Below, in pieces: positions 1-7,847 of a stretch of 64,000 nucleotides of DNA. Location: the NCBI GenBank assembly GCA_900315675.1, contig OMZY01000003.1, forward strand, positions 1 to 64,000, written 5' to 3'. Position 1 is the stretch's first letter, and each line of letters begins with the position of its first letter. The DNA comes from an uncultured Eubacteriales bacterium. GTDB lineage: Bacteria > Bacillota > Clostridia > Christensenellales > Aristaeellaceae. The notes below the pieces were generated by a model that was not told the origin of the DNA, did not search any database, and saw only the letters and a list, made by a program, of their open reading frames with translations. The position numbers and the translations under genes were made by a program.

Positions 1-83
1 AGGGTGGTCTTGCCATGGTCAACGTGACCGATGGTGCCGATGTTTACATGGGGCTTTGTCCGTTCATAATGTCCCTTAGCCAT
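1..83 (-). CDS. tuf: Elongation factor Tu, N-terminal fragment (runs off window)
   Basis: Only the first 27 codons are inside the window. They read [20 protein letters not shown] and continue into the P-loop GHVDHGKT, which is diagnostic of EF-Tu, the GTPase that delivers aminoacyl-tRNA to the ribosome. The ATG is at 83 with an AAGGAGG ribosome site at 91-97. The gene lies 74 nt downstream of a tRNA-Gly on the same strand with no terminator between them, so the tRNA and tuf are probably co-transcribed from the promoter at 274-302. The family call is secure; the rest of the gene is not visible. Confidence 0.97.
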   Translation of the reverse strand, partial: MAKGHYERTKPHVNIGTIGHVDHGKTT

Positions 84-157
84 TTGAAGTTTCCTCCTTA
101 AAGATATCGTCGCTCAAAAGCGAGCCAATAATTGCTTCCGAGTCATTGATGCGGTAT

Positions 158-231
158 TGGAGCGGGCGATGGGAATCGAACCCACGTGACCAGCTTGGGA
201 AGCTGGAGCTCTGCCATTGAGCTACGCCCGC
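158..231 (-). tRNA. tRNA-Gly (anticodon CCC)
   Basis: On the minus strand the sequence folds as a 74-nt cloverleaf with encoded CCA. The acceptor arms GCGGGCG/CGCCCGC pair, the T loop is TTCGATT, and the anticodon stem CCAGC/GCTGG encloses loop TTCCCAA, giving anticodon CCC for Gly. It sits between its promoter and tuf. Confidence 0.96.
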
Positions 232-273
232 ATGCTTCCGCATCAAGCCCTTGAAGACTTGCGAACAAACTGT

Positions 274-302
274 ATTTTATCCGGTTTTCCCTTGCGTGTC
301 AA
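274..302 (-). promoter_or_regulatory. Sigma-70/A promoter for tRNA-Gly-tuf
   Basis: Reading the minus strand there is TTGACA (297-302), a 17-nt spacer and TAAAAT (274-279). The -35 box overlaps the last codons of the upstream AraC-type gene. A near-consensus promoter fits a tRNA-tuf transcript. Confidence 0.85.
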
Positions 303-1228
303 CCCTTTGAGGGATGAATAGAGGCCGCCTGACGGGAAAAGGGGATAAAGTGTGAGTGCCCCTGTATTTTCATCATGGACCGGTACTGTCCGGGGGTTGT
401 ACCGGTCATCCGGCGGAATTCCTTCACCATGTGGCTGCAGTCTGTATAGCCGGTTCTGTCACTGATGGAGGCCAGGTCCAGGTCGGAATAGACCAGATAC
501 AGCTCCACCGCCTCATTGCGCAGCTGCTGGATGAACTGTTTGCAGCTCAGGCCGAAGAATTCCCGGAAACGCTTGGCGAACCAGGGATAGCTGAGACCGC
601 ACTGGGCGGCAAGATCCTCTACCTTCAGCGGCTCTGAAATATGCTGTTCAATATAGGCAGGAATGTCGAGAATGGGATCGCGGGCATGCGGATGGTAATC
701 CGCCATGGTTTCCCTCCGACTCAGCCAGAAACGGGAAAGGCCGGTGATCAGCAGGCAGATAAGGGCGCGGACATGAAGATCCCAGGCAAAGTCCCGGCGT
801 TCGCACTCCGTTATGCATTCCGTGATAATCCTTTCCAGGTGCCAGGTCTCCACGTCCCGGGCATTCATGTGCACGGACAGATGCGCATGGGCTGCGTCCA
901 TGGTGAAGGAATGCAGGTCGGAAAGATAGCTGGGAATCTCCCGCAGGCGGGTCGCACTGAACTTGACCACGTCATAGACGACGGGGCCGCCGTCCGCAGA
1001 TTCAACGGAGTGGCGGACCAGCGGGGAAATATAGATCAATTCACCCGGCTTCAGGATATAGGTATAGCTGCCGCGAACGACCCGGCAGGTACCGCTGCGC
1101 ATCAGCATGACTTCGCTGAAATAATGGCTGTGGGATTCAACGGAAAAGGAACCGTCATCGGACGGAAACTCTACGCGGTAGCACGCGAATGCCTGGCAAA
1201 GGGCGGAGTCCTGAATCATTTCACTCAA
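299..1228 (-). CDS. AraC family transcriptional regulator with cupin sensor domain
   Basis: A 309-residue protein. Residues about 20-95 form a cupin-like ligand domain (HSHYFSEVMLMRSG followed by a GELIYISP strand), and residues about 190-288 hold the two helix-turn-helix motifs of the AraC/XylS family, including the conserved IADRTGYTDCSH-like second HTH and the FRRMTGTTPGQYR signature. Such proteins usually activate sugar-utilisation genes, but no such gene is adjacent, so the effector is unknown. A TTG start at 1228 is preferred because AGGAGG lies 9 nt upstream; an in-frame ATG at 1219 is the alternative. It follows queA by 18 nt on the same strand and may be read from the ruv-queA operon. 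Confidence 0.88.
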   Translation of the reverse strand: MSEMIQDSALCQAFACYRVEFPSDDGSFSVESHSHYFSEVMLMRSGTCRVVRGSYTYILKPGELIYISPLVRHSVESADGGPVVYDVVKFSATRLREIPSYLSDLHSFTMDAAHAHLSVHMNARDVETWHLERIITECITECERRDFAWDLHVRALICLLITGLSRFWLSRRETMADYHPHARDPILDIPAYIEQHISEPLKVEDLAAQCGLSYPWFAKRFREFFGLSCKQFIQQLRNEAVELYLVYSDLDLASISDRTGYTDCSHMVKEFRRMTGTTPGQYRSMMKIQGHSHFIPFSRQAASIHPSKG

Positions 1229-1246
1229 TGGAGTGTACCTCCTGTA

Positions 1247-2275
1247 TTATTCGATAAACATCGCATCCCCGAAGGAGAAGAAACGGTATCTTTCCCGGAC
1301 GGCTTCCCGGTATACGGACAGCGCTTCCTCCCGGCCGGTCAGTGCGCTGACGAGCATGAGCAGGGTGCTCTGGGGAAGGTGGAAATTGGTGATCAGGGCA
1401 TCCACTGCCTTGATTTTCACCCCCGGGTAAATGAAGATGGCGGTATCCCGTGCACCGGCATGGACGATTCCGTCCTCGGTGGCCATGGTTTCCAGGGTGC
1501 GCACCGAGGTGGTGCCGACGCAGACAATGCGGCCGCCGGCCTGCCGGATCCGGTTCAGCGTTTCGGCCGCCTCTTCCGTTACCTGGCAGAACTCACTGTG
1601 CATGACGTGCTTTTCCGCGTCTTCCACTTTGACAGGACGGAAGGTGCCAAGTCCTACATGGAGCAGTACGGGAACGACGGTGACGCCTTTCGCCTTGATC
1701 CGCTCCAGAAGCTCCGGTGTGAAGTGAAGACCGGCGGTGGGAGCGGCGGCGGAGCCTTCCTGCTTTGCGTAGACGGTCTGGTACCGGTTCGCGTCCTGCA
1801 GCTTTTCGTGGATATACGGCGGCAGGGGCATTTCTCCGAGCCGGTCCAGCACTTCCTCAAAGACGCCGTCGCAGTGGAAACGGACGATCCGTCCGCCGAT
1901 ATCCTCCACGTTATCCAGTACCTCGCAGCGGAGCAGGCCGTCCCCGAAGGAACAGATGGTACCGGGACGAAGCCTGCGGCCGGGACGGACAAGCGCCTCC
2001 CAGTCTGTGGCGTTGTGCCGGCGCAGGAGAAGCACCTCCACCGGTACACCGGTATCTTCCTTGACGCCGAGCAGGCGCGCCGGGATCACCTTGGTTTCGT
2101 TGATGACCAGGGCGTCGCCGGGGTTGAGGTAATCAATAATATCGTAGAAATGCTTATGCTCAATCTGTCCGTCTTTCCGGTGATAAACCAGCAGGCGGCT
2201 GTGATCCCGGGGTTCAACGGGAGTCTGGGCAATCAGCTCTTCGGGAAGGTCATAGTTGAAATCGGAAGTTTTCAT
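1247..2275 (-). CDS. queA: S-adenosylmethionine:tRNA ribosyltransferase-isomerase
   Basis: QueA (342 residues, normal length) transfers the ribosyl part of AdoMet to 7-aminomethyl-7-deazaguanine in tRNA to form epoxyqueuosine. Recognisable segments are the N-terminal [24 protein letters not shown], the central [13 protein letters not shown] and the C-terminal [17 protein letters not shown]. It starts 4 nt after the ruvB stop codon, so it is translated from the same message. A ruvB-queA junction is common in Firmicutes. No other queuosine gene is in the window. Confidence 0.97.
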   Translation of the reverse strand: MKTSDFNYDLPEELIAQTPVEPRDHSRLLVYHRKDGQIEHKHFYDIIDYLNPGDALVINETKVIPARLLGVKEDTGVPVEVLLLRRHNATDWEALVRPGRRLRPGTICSFGDGLLRCEVLDNVEDIGGRIVRFHCDGVFEEVLDRLGEMPLPPYIHEKLQDANRYQTVYAKQEGSAAAPTAGLHFTPELLERIKAKGVTVVPVLLHVGLGTFRPVKVEDAEKHVMHSEFCQVTEEAAETLNRIRQAGGRIVCVGTTSVRTLETMATEDGIVHAGARDTAIFIYPGVKIKAVDALITNFHLPQSTLLMLVSALTGREEALSVYREAVRERYRFFSFGDAMFIE

Positions 2276-2279
2276 GGGG

Positions 2280-3311
2280 TCAGATCTCCATCCTGATTTG
2301 AGCCTCTGCAGTGGCAGGCATGTTCTTTTTCATGTGATTCCAGGCGGCGGGGGTGCAGACCCGTCCGCGCGGGGTCCGCATCAGGAAACCCAGCTGCATC
2401 AGATAGGGCTCATACACGTCTTCAATGGTTACGGCGTCTTCGCCGGTGGTGGCAGCCAGCGTATCCAGACCGACGGGACCGCCGGAGAACTTGTCCATCA
2501 TGCAGGTGAGGATGTTGCGGTCCACCTTGTCCAGACCGAGTTCATCCACATCCAGCAGGGCCAGGGCTTCCCGTGCGATCTCCAGACTGATATGGCCGCC
2601 GGCTTTGACCTCAGCATAATCGCGCACGCGCTTGAGCATACGGTTGGCGATACGGGGAGTGCCGCGGCTGCGGCGGGCGATTTCCAGCAGGCCGTCCGGA
2701 TCCGCGTCCACGCCCAGAATGCCGGCACTGCGCTCCACGATCTGGCGGAGTTCCTCCGGCGTATACATTTCCAGCCGGAACAGCATGCCGAAACGATCCC
2801 GCAGGGGGGCAGAGAGCTGGCCGGCGCGGGTGGTGGCGCCCACCAGGGTGAATTTCGGCAGGTCCACGCGGATACTCCGGGCGGTGGGGCCTTTGCCGAT
2901 CATGATATCAATGGCATAGTCCTCCATGGCGGGATAAAGTACTTCCTCCACCTGGCGGGAGAGCCGGTGGATTTCGTCGATGAACAGCACGTCCCCCGCG
3001 TTCAGGTTGCTGAGGATGGAAGCCAGGTCGCCGGGCCGTTCAATGGCCGGACCGCTGGTCACGCGGATGTTCTGTCCCATTTCCGCCGCCACGATGCAGG
3101 CGAGGGTGGTTTTTCCCAGGCCGGGAGGGCCGTACAGCAGCATATGGTCCAGCGCGTCATGACGGGAAAGGGCAGCCTGGATATAAATGTCCAGGCTGCT
3201 TTTTACGGCCTGCTGGCCTACATAGTCCCGGAGCGTATGGGGGCGGAGGGTCTGCTCCACAGAACTGTCTTCCGCCATATAGGATCCGGTCATCAATCTG
3301 TCATCCATCAT
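2280..3311 (-). CDS. ruvB: Holliday junction branch migration helicase subunit RuvB
   Basis: RuvB (343 residues) is the hexameric AAA+ motor that drives branch migration of Holliday junctions together with RuvA. The Walker A motif GPPGLGKTT is near residue 61, Walker [10 protein letters not shown] near 112, sensor 1 GATTRAG near 160, and a C-terminal winged helix contains [13 protein letters not shown]. The ATG at 3311 has AGGAG 9 nt upstream. It is the third gene of the ruvCAB set. It is separated from ruvA by about 147 nt, most of which is a dispersed two-hairpin repeat. Confidence 0.98.
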   Translation of the reverse strand: MMDDRLMTGSYMAEDSSVEQTLRPHTLRDYVGQQAVKSSLDIYIQAALSRHDALDHMLLYGPPGLGKTTLACIVAAEMGQNIRVTSGPAIERPGDLASILSNLNAGDVLFIDEIHRLSRQVEEVLYPAMEDYAIDIMIGKGPTARSIRVDLPKFTLVGATTRAGQLSAPLRDRFGMLFRLEMYTPEELRQIVERSAGILGVDADPDGLLEIARRSRGTPRIANRMLKRVRDYAEVKAGGHISLEIAREALALLDVDELGLDKVDRNILTCMMDKFSGGPVGLDTLAATTGEDAVTIEDVYEPYLMQLGFLMRTPRGRVCTPAAWNHMKKNMPATAEAQIRMEI

Positions 3312-3359
3312 AGACTGTTACTCCTGTAAGATATCTGAGCTTGTGTCTGTGCCCGCGTA

Positions 3360-3459
3360 TGCGATCGTCGCAACCGCTCTGACTTCGCCTGCGGGCTCGT
3401 CAATCGCGGGCTCCTGTAGCATGGGAAGCATTAGCCGCGCTGAAGCGCGGATGCTTCCT
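3360..3459 (-). repeat. Dispersed two-hairpin element, copy A (ruvA-ruvB spacer)
   Basis: Read on the minus strand, the element starts at the ruvA stop codon. Hairpin 1 has outer stem GGAAGCAT/ATGCTTCC and inner stem CCGCGC/GCGCGG with a TTCA loop and a 3-nt bulge (CTA) on the 3' side only. Then comes ATGCTACAGGAG, a second imperfect hairpin (CCGC..TGAC/GTCA..GCGG), and the 3' block CGACGATCGCA. Copies B and C have the same order of parts with different, compensating stem bases. Confidence 0.8.
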
Positions 3460-4070
3460 CAAAAACCCGCCATAGCCCGTAATGCCAGGCGGATCAGTTC
3501 CTCCGGCTTGTCGGTCTGGTCCTTGATCTGGGAGATGGCATTCCTCGCCTCCGTGGAAGAGTATCCCAGGGCAATCAGCGCCTCAATGGCTTCCGTGACC
3601 GCGTCGGAACTGAGGGCGGCGGCGGAGACGGCGCCCTGCGACGGGGCGGCTGCGGCGGAAACATCTGCCTGGCTGATCTTGTCTTTCAGCTCCAGCGCGA
3701 TCCGCTGGGCTGTCTTTTTGCCGATGCCCGGCGCGCGGGACAGGGCGTTGACGTCCCCGAGCAGGATTGCGAGATTCAGATCCCGCAGGGGCATGGCGCC
3801 CAGAACGCCCAGGGCAGTCTTGGGACCGATGCCCGAAACGGAGGTCAGCTGCAGGAACATCTCTTTTTCCTCCCGCGAGGCGAAGCCGAAAAGCTCCATC
3901 GCGTCCTCCCGGACGGAAAGGTAGGTATAGCAGCGCATTTTCTCGCCTACGGGCGGAGCGGCCTGCAGGGTGTTGTTGGAACAGTTCAGCTGCCAGCCGA
4001 CGCCGGAAGCCAGAAGGACGAGGCTGCCGTTCAGCTTTTCACAGACTTCGCCTTCGATGAACGCGTACAT
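3459..4070 (-). CDS. ruvA: Holliday junction DNA-binding protein RuvA
   Basis: RuvA (203 residues) is the tetrameric junction-binding partner of RuvB. The N-terminal OB fold (MYAFIEGEVCEKLNGSLVL), two helix-hairpin-helix motifs (LTSVSGIGPKTALGVLGAM and LSRAPGIGKKTAQRIALEL) and the C-terminal three-helix domain that contacts RuvB (LIALGYSSTEARNAI) are all present. A linker rich in Ala and Ser, residues about 130-150, separates the last two. The ATG has AAGGAGG upstream. The stop codon abuts repeat copy A. Confidence 0.97.
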   Translation of the reverse strand: MYAFIEGEVCEKLNGSLVLLASGVGWQLNCSNNTLQAAPPVGEKMRCYTYLSVREDAMELFGFASREEKEMFLQLTSVSGIGPKTALGVLGAMPLRDLNLAILLGDVNALSRAPGIGKKTAQRIALELKDKISQADVSAAAAPSQGAVSAAALSSDAVTEAIEALIALGYSSTEARNAISQIKDQTDKPEELIRLALRAMAGF

Positions 4071-4091
4071 ATCATTTCCTCCTTACACCCT

Positions 4092-4188
4092 TGCGATCGT
4101 CGTTAACCATCCTTGCTGCACTGCGCTTGCAACGATGGACTCCTGTAGCAGAGGAGCTGTTACCCAAATCATAGATTTGGACAGCTCC
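4092..4188 (-). repeat. Dispersed two-hairpin element, copy B (ruvC-ruvA spacer)
   Basis: Read on the minus strand it begins 1 nt after the ruvC stop codon. Hairpin 1 has outer stem GGAGCTGT/ACAGCTCC, inner stem CCAAAT/ATTTGG and a 3' bulge GTA. The core is CTGCTACAGGAG. Hairpin 2 is CCATC-g-TTGC/GCAA-g-GATGG, followed by AACGACGATCGCA. It shares layout and core with copies A and C while the stem sequence differs. Confidence 0.82.
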
Positions 4189-4189
4189 G

Positions 4190-4684
4190 TCATTTCATCA
4201 TGAACTGGGATTTTGCCACACCGGCCTGGCAGTGGGTGATGGCACAGGCGATGGCGTCCGCGGCGTCATCCGGTTTGGGGATCTCTTCCAGTTTCAGCAG
4301 AAGTTTGACCATCTGCTGGATCTGTTTTTTATCAGCTTTGCCGTACCCGGTGATCGCCTGTTTGATCTGCATGGGCGTATATTCATACAGATTCTGGGTG
4401 TATTCGGCAGCGGCAATGATGGCCGCGCCGCGGGCAGCCCCGACCATCAGGGCGGTGGTCACGTTCCGGGCGAAAAAAAGCTCCTCAAACGCAACGTCAT
4501 CCGGATGGTAAATATTGAGCAGATCCCGGACGCCGAGCTGCAGCGTCCGCAGGCGGTTTTGCATAGGAACGCCGGCCTTGGTCTCAATACAGCCGTAGTT
4601 GATCAGCTTCATCCGGCTGCCTTCCGCCTCCACCACGCCCCATCCCATAAGGGCATAGCCCGGGTCGATGCCAAGAACGATCAA
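4190..4684 (-). CDS. ruvC: Crossover junction endodeoxyribonuclease RuvC
   Basis: RuvC (164 residues) cuts Holliday junctions symmetrically. The RNase H-like active site is intact: Asp7 in VLGIDPG, Glu in AFEELFFARN near residue 68, and the acidic pair in PDDAADAIACAI near 139-143. A TTG start is used at 4684 with an AAAGAGG ribosome site. It is first in the ruvC-ruvA-ruvB-queA operon, and the predicted promoter lies at 4718-4746. The short tail SQFMMK is followed directly by repeat copy B. Confidence 0.97.
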   Translation of the reverse strand: MIVLGIDPGYALMGWGVVEAEGSRMKLINYGCIETKAGVPMQNRLRTLQLGVRDLLNIYHPDDVAFEELFFARNVTTALMVGAARGAAIIAAAEYTQNLYEYTPMQIKQAITGYGKADKKQIQQMVKLLLKLEEIPKPDDAADAIACAITHCQAGVAKSQFMMK

Positions 4685-4717
4685 AAAACCGCCTCTTTCC
4701 TATATAAATACAAAACC

Positions 4718-4746
4718 ATGGTAAACGCTGCCACCCGGAATGTCAA
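4718..4746 (-). promoter_or_regulatory. ruvC: Promoter of the ruvCAB-queA operon
   Basis: Minus strand TTGACA (4741-4746), 17-nt spacer, TACCAT (4718-4723), 34 nt upstream of the ruvC TTG. No LexA (SOS) box of the Firmicute GAAC-N4-GTTC type was seen here. Confidence 0.7.
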
Positions 4747-4802
4747 GGCGAACAAACAACAATTGTAAAAAACGATCCTGCTGCTTTTTCCCTGCGTTTC
4801 TA

Positions 4803-4830
4803 TTGCGAAAACGGTGGTTTTGTGTACAAT
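4803..4830 (+). promoter_or_regulatory. argH: Promoter of argH
   Basis: TTGCGA (4803-4808), 16-nt spacer, TACAAT (4825-4830), 36 nt upstream of the argH start. It is divergent from the ruv promoter. Confidence 0.6.
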
Positions 4831-4866
4831 GTTGGTATTGTGTAAGGATTGAAGGAGGCACGCCGT

Positions 4867-6243
4867 ATGAAGCTTTGGGGAGGACGGTTCGAAAAGGCAA
4901 CCGACGGGCTGGTGGATGATTTCCATTCCAGCATCTCTTTTGACAAACGGCTGTTTGAACAGGATATTACCGGATCCATTGCCCACGCGACCATGCTGGG
5001 CGAGGAGGGGATCATCCCCGCGGCAGACGCGGAGAAAATCGTGGCCGGCCTGAAGGACATTCTGGAAGACGCGCGGGCAGGAAAGATTGAATGGATGGTG
5101 GACGCGGAGGATATCCACATGAACGTGGAGACCCTGCTGACACAGCGCATCGGCGACGCCGGAAAGCGCCTGCATACCGGCCGGAGCCGGAATGACCAGG
5201 TGGCGCTGGACACCCGGATGTATGCCAAGGCCGCCTGCCGTGAAACGGAAGCGATGCTGGAGGAGCTGATCAGCGCGCTGCTTTCCATCGCCCAGGAGAA
5301 CCTGCACACAATCATGCCGGGTTACACCCATATGCAGAAGGCCCAGCCCATTACCCTGGCTCACCATATGATGGCCTATGTCCAGATGTTCCTGCGGGAC
5401 CGGAACCGTTTCAGCAACGCATACAAAGCGGCTGACGTCATGGTGCTGGGCTCCGGGGCGCTGGCCGGAACCACCTATCCCCTGAACCGGGAACGGGTGG
5501 CGGAACTGCTCGGGTTTGAAAAGATTTCCGAAAACAGCCTGGACGGCGTGGCTGACCGGGATTACATGCTGGATTACCTTTCCGCGGCCTCCATTTGCAT
5601 GATGCACCTGAGCCGCTTCTGCGAGGAACTGATCCTCTGGAACACCAATGAGTTCCGCTTTGTGGAAATGGATGACGCCTTTGCCACCGGCTCCAGCATC
5701 ATGCCCCAGAAGAAGAACCCGGACGTGGCGGAGCTGATCCGCGGCAAGACCGGCCGGGTTTACGGCCACCTGATGGGCCTGCTGACCGTGATGAAGGGTC
5801 TGCCGCTGGCGTACAACAAGGATATGCAGGAAGACAAGGAAGCCTTCTTCGATACACGGGATACGCTGGTAAAAGGCCTGACAGTATTTACCGCGATGCT
5901 GAAGACCGTGACCTTCCGCAAGGACGTAATGGAACGCGGCGCTTCCGGCGGCTTCACCAACGCCACGGACTGCGCGGACTACCTGGTGAAGAAAGGCGTT
6001 GCTTTCCGGGACGCGCATAAGGTGGTCGGCGAACTGGTGGCTCATTGCCTGAACGAAAACAAAGCGCTGCTGGATCTGAATCTGGAGGAGCTGAAACAGT
6101 TCCATCCCGCTTTTGAGCAGGATGTGTTTGACGATCTGAGCATGATTTCCTGTGTGGAGAAGCGGAAGATCCCCGGCGCGCCCGCACCGGAAATGGTGCA
6201 GCGCGCGATTGACGCCGCCAAAGCAGCACTGAAAAAAGATTAA
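4867..6243 (+). CDS. argH: Argininosuccinate lyase
   Basis: ArgH (458 residues) splits argininosuccinate into arginine and fumarate, the last step of arginine synthesis. The N-terminus MKLWGGRFEKATDGLVDDF, the THMQKAQPITLAHH block and the fumarase/aspartase signature GSSIMPQKKNPD (residues about 276-287, catalytic Ser loop) are intact. The ATG at 4867 is chosen because GAAGGAGG lies 8 nt upstream; upstream in-frame codons have no ribosome site. It stands alone here, with no argG next door. Its arginine could feed the polyamine operon at 29.6 kb. Confidence 0.97.
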   Translation: MKLWGGRFEKATDGLVDDFHSSISFDKRLFEQDITGSIAHATMLGEEGIIPAADAEKIVAGLKDILEDARAGKIEWMVDAEDIHMNVETLLTQRIGDAGKRLHTGRSRNDQVALDTRMYAKAACRETEAMLEELISALLSIAQENLHTIMPGYTHMQKAQPITLAHHMMAYVQMFLRDRNRFSNAYKAADVMVLGSGALAGTTYPLNRERVAELLGFEKISENSLDGVADRDYMLDYLSAASICMMHLSRFCEELILWNTNEFRFVEMDDAFATGSSIMPQKKNPDVAELIRGKTGRVYGHLMGLLTVMKGLPLAYNKDMQEDKEAFFDTRDTLVKGLTVFTAMLKTVTFRKDVMERGASGGFTNATDCADYLVKKGVAFRDAHKVVGELVAHCLNENKALLDLNLEELKQFHPAFEQDVFDDLSMISCVEKRKIPGAPAPEMVQRAIDAAKAALKKD

Positions 6244-6252
6244 GCATCAATC

Positions 6253-6286
6253 AAAAAACTGATTCCGGAAAGGAATCAGTTTTTTA
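6253..6286. terminator. Bidirectional terminator between argH and the HAD gene
   Basis: A 13-bp stem AAAAACTGATTCC/GGAATCAGTTTTT with a GGAAA loop gives a U-tract in both directions. It serves argH (plus) and the HAD gene (minus), whose stop codon lies inside the stem. Confidence 0.9.
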
Positions 6287-7094
6287 CAAGCATCATAATG
6301 GCTTCGGTACAGCCGCCGTGGTCCTGATCGGATACGATCCGGTCCGCGGCGGTTTTGACATAATCCGGTGCGTTGCCCATGGCAATCCCGAGCCCGGCTG
6401 CGCGGAGCATGGGAATATCGTTGTCCGCGTCGCCGACGGCGATACAGGCTTCCAGGGGAATATCCAGCAGGCTGCACAGGCGCTCCAGTCCGGAGCCCTT
6501 GCTGACGCCGGAAGCGGAGCATTCCAGGGAGGATATTTCGGAGTAGACCAGCTCCAGATCCGGTGTTTCCAGCTGAGCCCGGGTACGGATCCGTTCAGCT
6601 ACTTCCGCATGATAAAGATTGATTTTCAGGTAAGGCTCTGTGCAGGATTCCGCGAACGTATAGATATCCGGCACAAGCGTCATGGCCTTTTCGTACATGG
6701 GACGGTAGACGCCCATGTTGTAGTGTTCCAGCCGCTCCATATGCGAAGCCTGGATTACATCCCGGTCAGCCAGCACCAGCTGGGGCATAATGTCCTTTGT
6801 CCGGGAAAGAGAGAGAATCCGCTCTGTCTGGGCAGCAGGGATAGGCCGGAGGCCGAAGGCTTTCTTTTCCCGGGTATCGTACAGGCCGGCGCCGCTGCAG
6901 AAGATTGCATACCGTACTTCCGGCAGCAGGACAATCTGTTCAGCCAGTTCCGGCACAGCGCGTCCGGTATCAAAAACCACTGTCTTTCCGGCAGCACAGA
7001 CTTCCCGGATAGCCCGGACAGCGTCCTGCGGAAGTTCCTTCCGGCTGTTGAGCAGTGTTCCGTCCAGATCCAGGGCGATCAGCTGGTACTCCAT
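6276..7094 (-). CDS. Cof-type HAD superfamily phosphatase
   Basis: A 272-residue cytosolic haloacid-dehalogenase hydrolase of the Cof/IIB class, which dephosphorylates sugar phosphates, PLP or flavin nucleotides. Motif I is LIALDLDGTLLN with nucleophile Asp near residue 9, motif II lies around FDTGR, the motif III lysine is in SKGSGLERLCSLL (about 200), and motif IV is GDADNDIPML (about 220). The typical C2B cap lies between motifs II and III. The stop codon lies inside the shared terminator with argH. The substrate cannot be told from sequence. Confidence 0.92.
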   Translation of the reverse strand: MEYQLIALDLDGTLLNSRKELPQDAVRAIREVCAAGKTVVFDTGRAVPELAEQIVLLPEVRYAIFCSGAGLYDTREKKAFGLRPIPAAQTERILSLSRTKDIMPQLVLADRDVIQASHMERLEHYNMGVYRPMYEKAMTLVPDIYTFAESCTEPYLKINLYHAEVAERIRTRAQLETPDLELVYSEISSLECSASGVSKGSGLERLCSLLDIPLEACIAVGDADNDIPMLRAAGLGIAMGNAPDYVKTAADRIVSDQDHGGCTEAIMMLVKN

Positions 7095-7176
7095 GCGCGG
7101 CCTCTCTTTCTATCGTAGTGCCGGAGCAGTTTATCACACCCGTCCGCCAATGTCCACTGCCGTTGAAAAATAGTGC

Positions 7177-7205
7177 TGGACAAACAGGATTCCCTTTGAT
7201 ATAAT
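7177..7205 (+). promoter_or_regulatory. Promoter of the tRNA-Thr/tRNA-Pro pair
   Basis: TGGACA (7177-7182), 17-nt spacer and a perfect TATAAT (7200-7205), 17 nt before the tRNA-Thr 5' end. Confidence 0.82.
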
Positions 7206-7221
7206 AGCCGTTGCTGATCGT

Positions 7222-7294
7222 GCCGATGTGGCTCAGTTGGTAGAGCAGCCGATTCGTAATCAGCAGGTCAGGGGTTCGAGTCCCCTCATCGGCT
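7222..7294 (+). tRNA. tRNA-Thr (anticodon CGT)
   Basis: A 73-nt cloverleaf: acceptor GCCGATG/CATCGGC, D stem GCTC/GAGC, T stem AGGGG/CCCCT with TTCGAGT loop. Anticodon loop TTCGTAA gives CGT. The anticodon stem GCCGA/TCAGC has one C-A mismatch at positions 29-41. CCA is not encoded (the next bases are CGT). Confidence 0.93.
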
Positions 7295-7301
7295 CGTGCA
7301 T

Positions 7302-7378
7302 CGAGGTGTAGCGCAGTTTGGTAGCGCGTTTGGTTCGGGACCAAAAGGCCGCGGGTTCGAATCCCGCCACTTCGACCA
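7302..7378 (+). tRNA. tRNA-Pro (anticodon CGG)
   Basis: A 77-nt cloverleaf including encoded CCA. Acceptor CGAGGTG/CACTTCG contains one G-U pair. Anticodon stem TTTGG/CCAAA with loop TTCGGGA gives CGG. It lies 7 nt after tRNA-Thr on one transcript. Its 3' end is copied in the repeat field downstream. Confidence 0.95.
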
Positions 7379-7386
7379 CAGAAAAC

Positions 7387-7414
7387 GGACACCCTTAACG
7401 GGTGTCCATTTTTT
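7387..7414 (+). terminator. Terminator of the tRNA pair
   Basis: Stem GGACACCC/GGGTGTCC with loop TTAAC, followed by ATTTTTTG, 9 nt after the tRNA-Pro CCA. Confidence 0.92.
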
Positions 7415-7417
7415 GTG

Positions 7418-7818
7418 TTCTCGTGGCTGCGGGATTCGATAACCCGCGGCCGCCGCGGCAAAGGAGGGAAGCGGTGCCCCAGTGGGGCATTTGCCGAAGG
7501 CAAAAGCGCCCCGAGTTTGTTAGCGCGAAACGAGCGGCGAGCGCGCTCCAAGCGCGAGCAGCGACGATTGAGCGAACGGTATCGAATCCCGCCACGAGAC
7601 ACTGTCCAGTGGACAGTCGCGACGATTGAGGTTGCGGCGCGGAGCGGAATCCCGCCACTTCGACCGCTCCAAGCGCGAGCAGCGACGATTGAGCGAACGG
7701 TATCGAATCCCGTCACTTCGACACGCCGAAGGCGTTTGTACTCAAACAAAGCACGAAAAGCCTTCTAACACATACCATCAGTATGGCCAATCACCCCAAT
7801 AACTATAACAACAATCTC
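7418..7818 (+). repeat. Repeat field with copies of the tRNA-Pro 3' end
   Basis: About 400 bp without a credible gene. A 48-bp direct repeat occurs at 7544-7591 and 7665-7712. The tRNA-Pro 3' sequence GAATCCCGCCACTTCGACC (7359-7377) recurs exactly at 7647-7665 and with changes near 7705-7721 (CGAATCCCGTCACTTCGAC). There is also a palindrome ACTGTCC-agt-GGACAGT near 7603-7619. The pattern resembles stacked attachment-site remnants or repeated slippage at the end of a tRNA gene. No integrase gene is nearby. Confidence 0.7.
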
Positions 7819-7847
7819 TTGTCCGTCCCATTCTTCTATCATATAAT
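7819..7847 (+). promoter_or_regulatory. Promoter upstream of the serine hydrolase
   Basis: TTGTCC (7819-7824), 17-nt spacer, TATAAT (7842-7847). The block TTCTTCTATCATATAATA (7831-7848) recurs almost exactly at 9369-9386. Between here and 7934 an open frame ending NANITME (stop 7929-7931) looks like a gene tail without a start. Confidence 0.6.

Noticed and set aside
641..2296. Long open frames antisense to queA, ruvB and argH
   Set aside because: They are shadows of GC-rich coding sequence on the other strand, have no ribosome sites and encode no recognisable domains, while the opposite strand carries complete known proteins.
7544..7712. CRISPR-like repeat-spacer unit
   Set aside because: Only two copies of the 48-bp repeat exist, they are linked to tRNA fragments, and no cas gene is in the window.
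7395..7768. GC-rich open frames over the tRNA-Pro repeat field on both strands
   Set aside because: The translations repeat the tRNA end and direct repeats, have no ribosome site and match no family.
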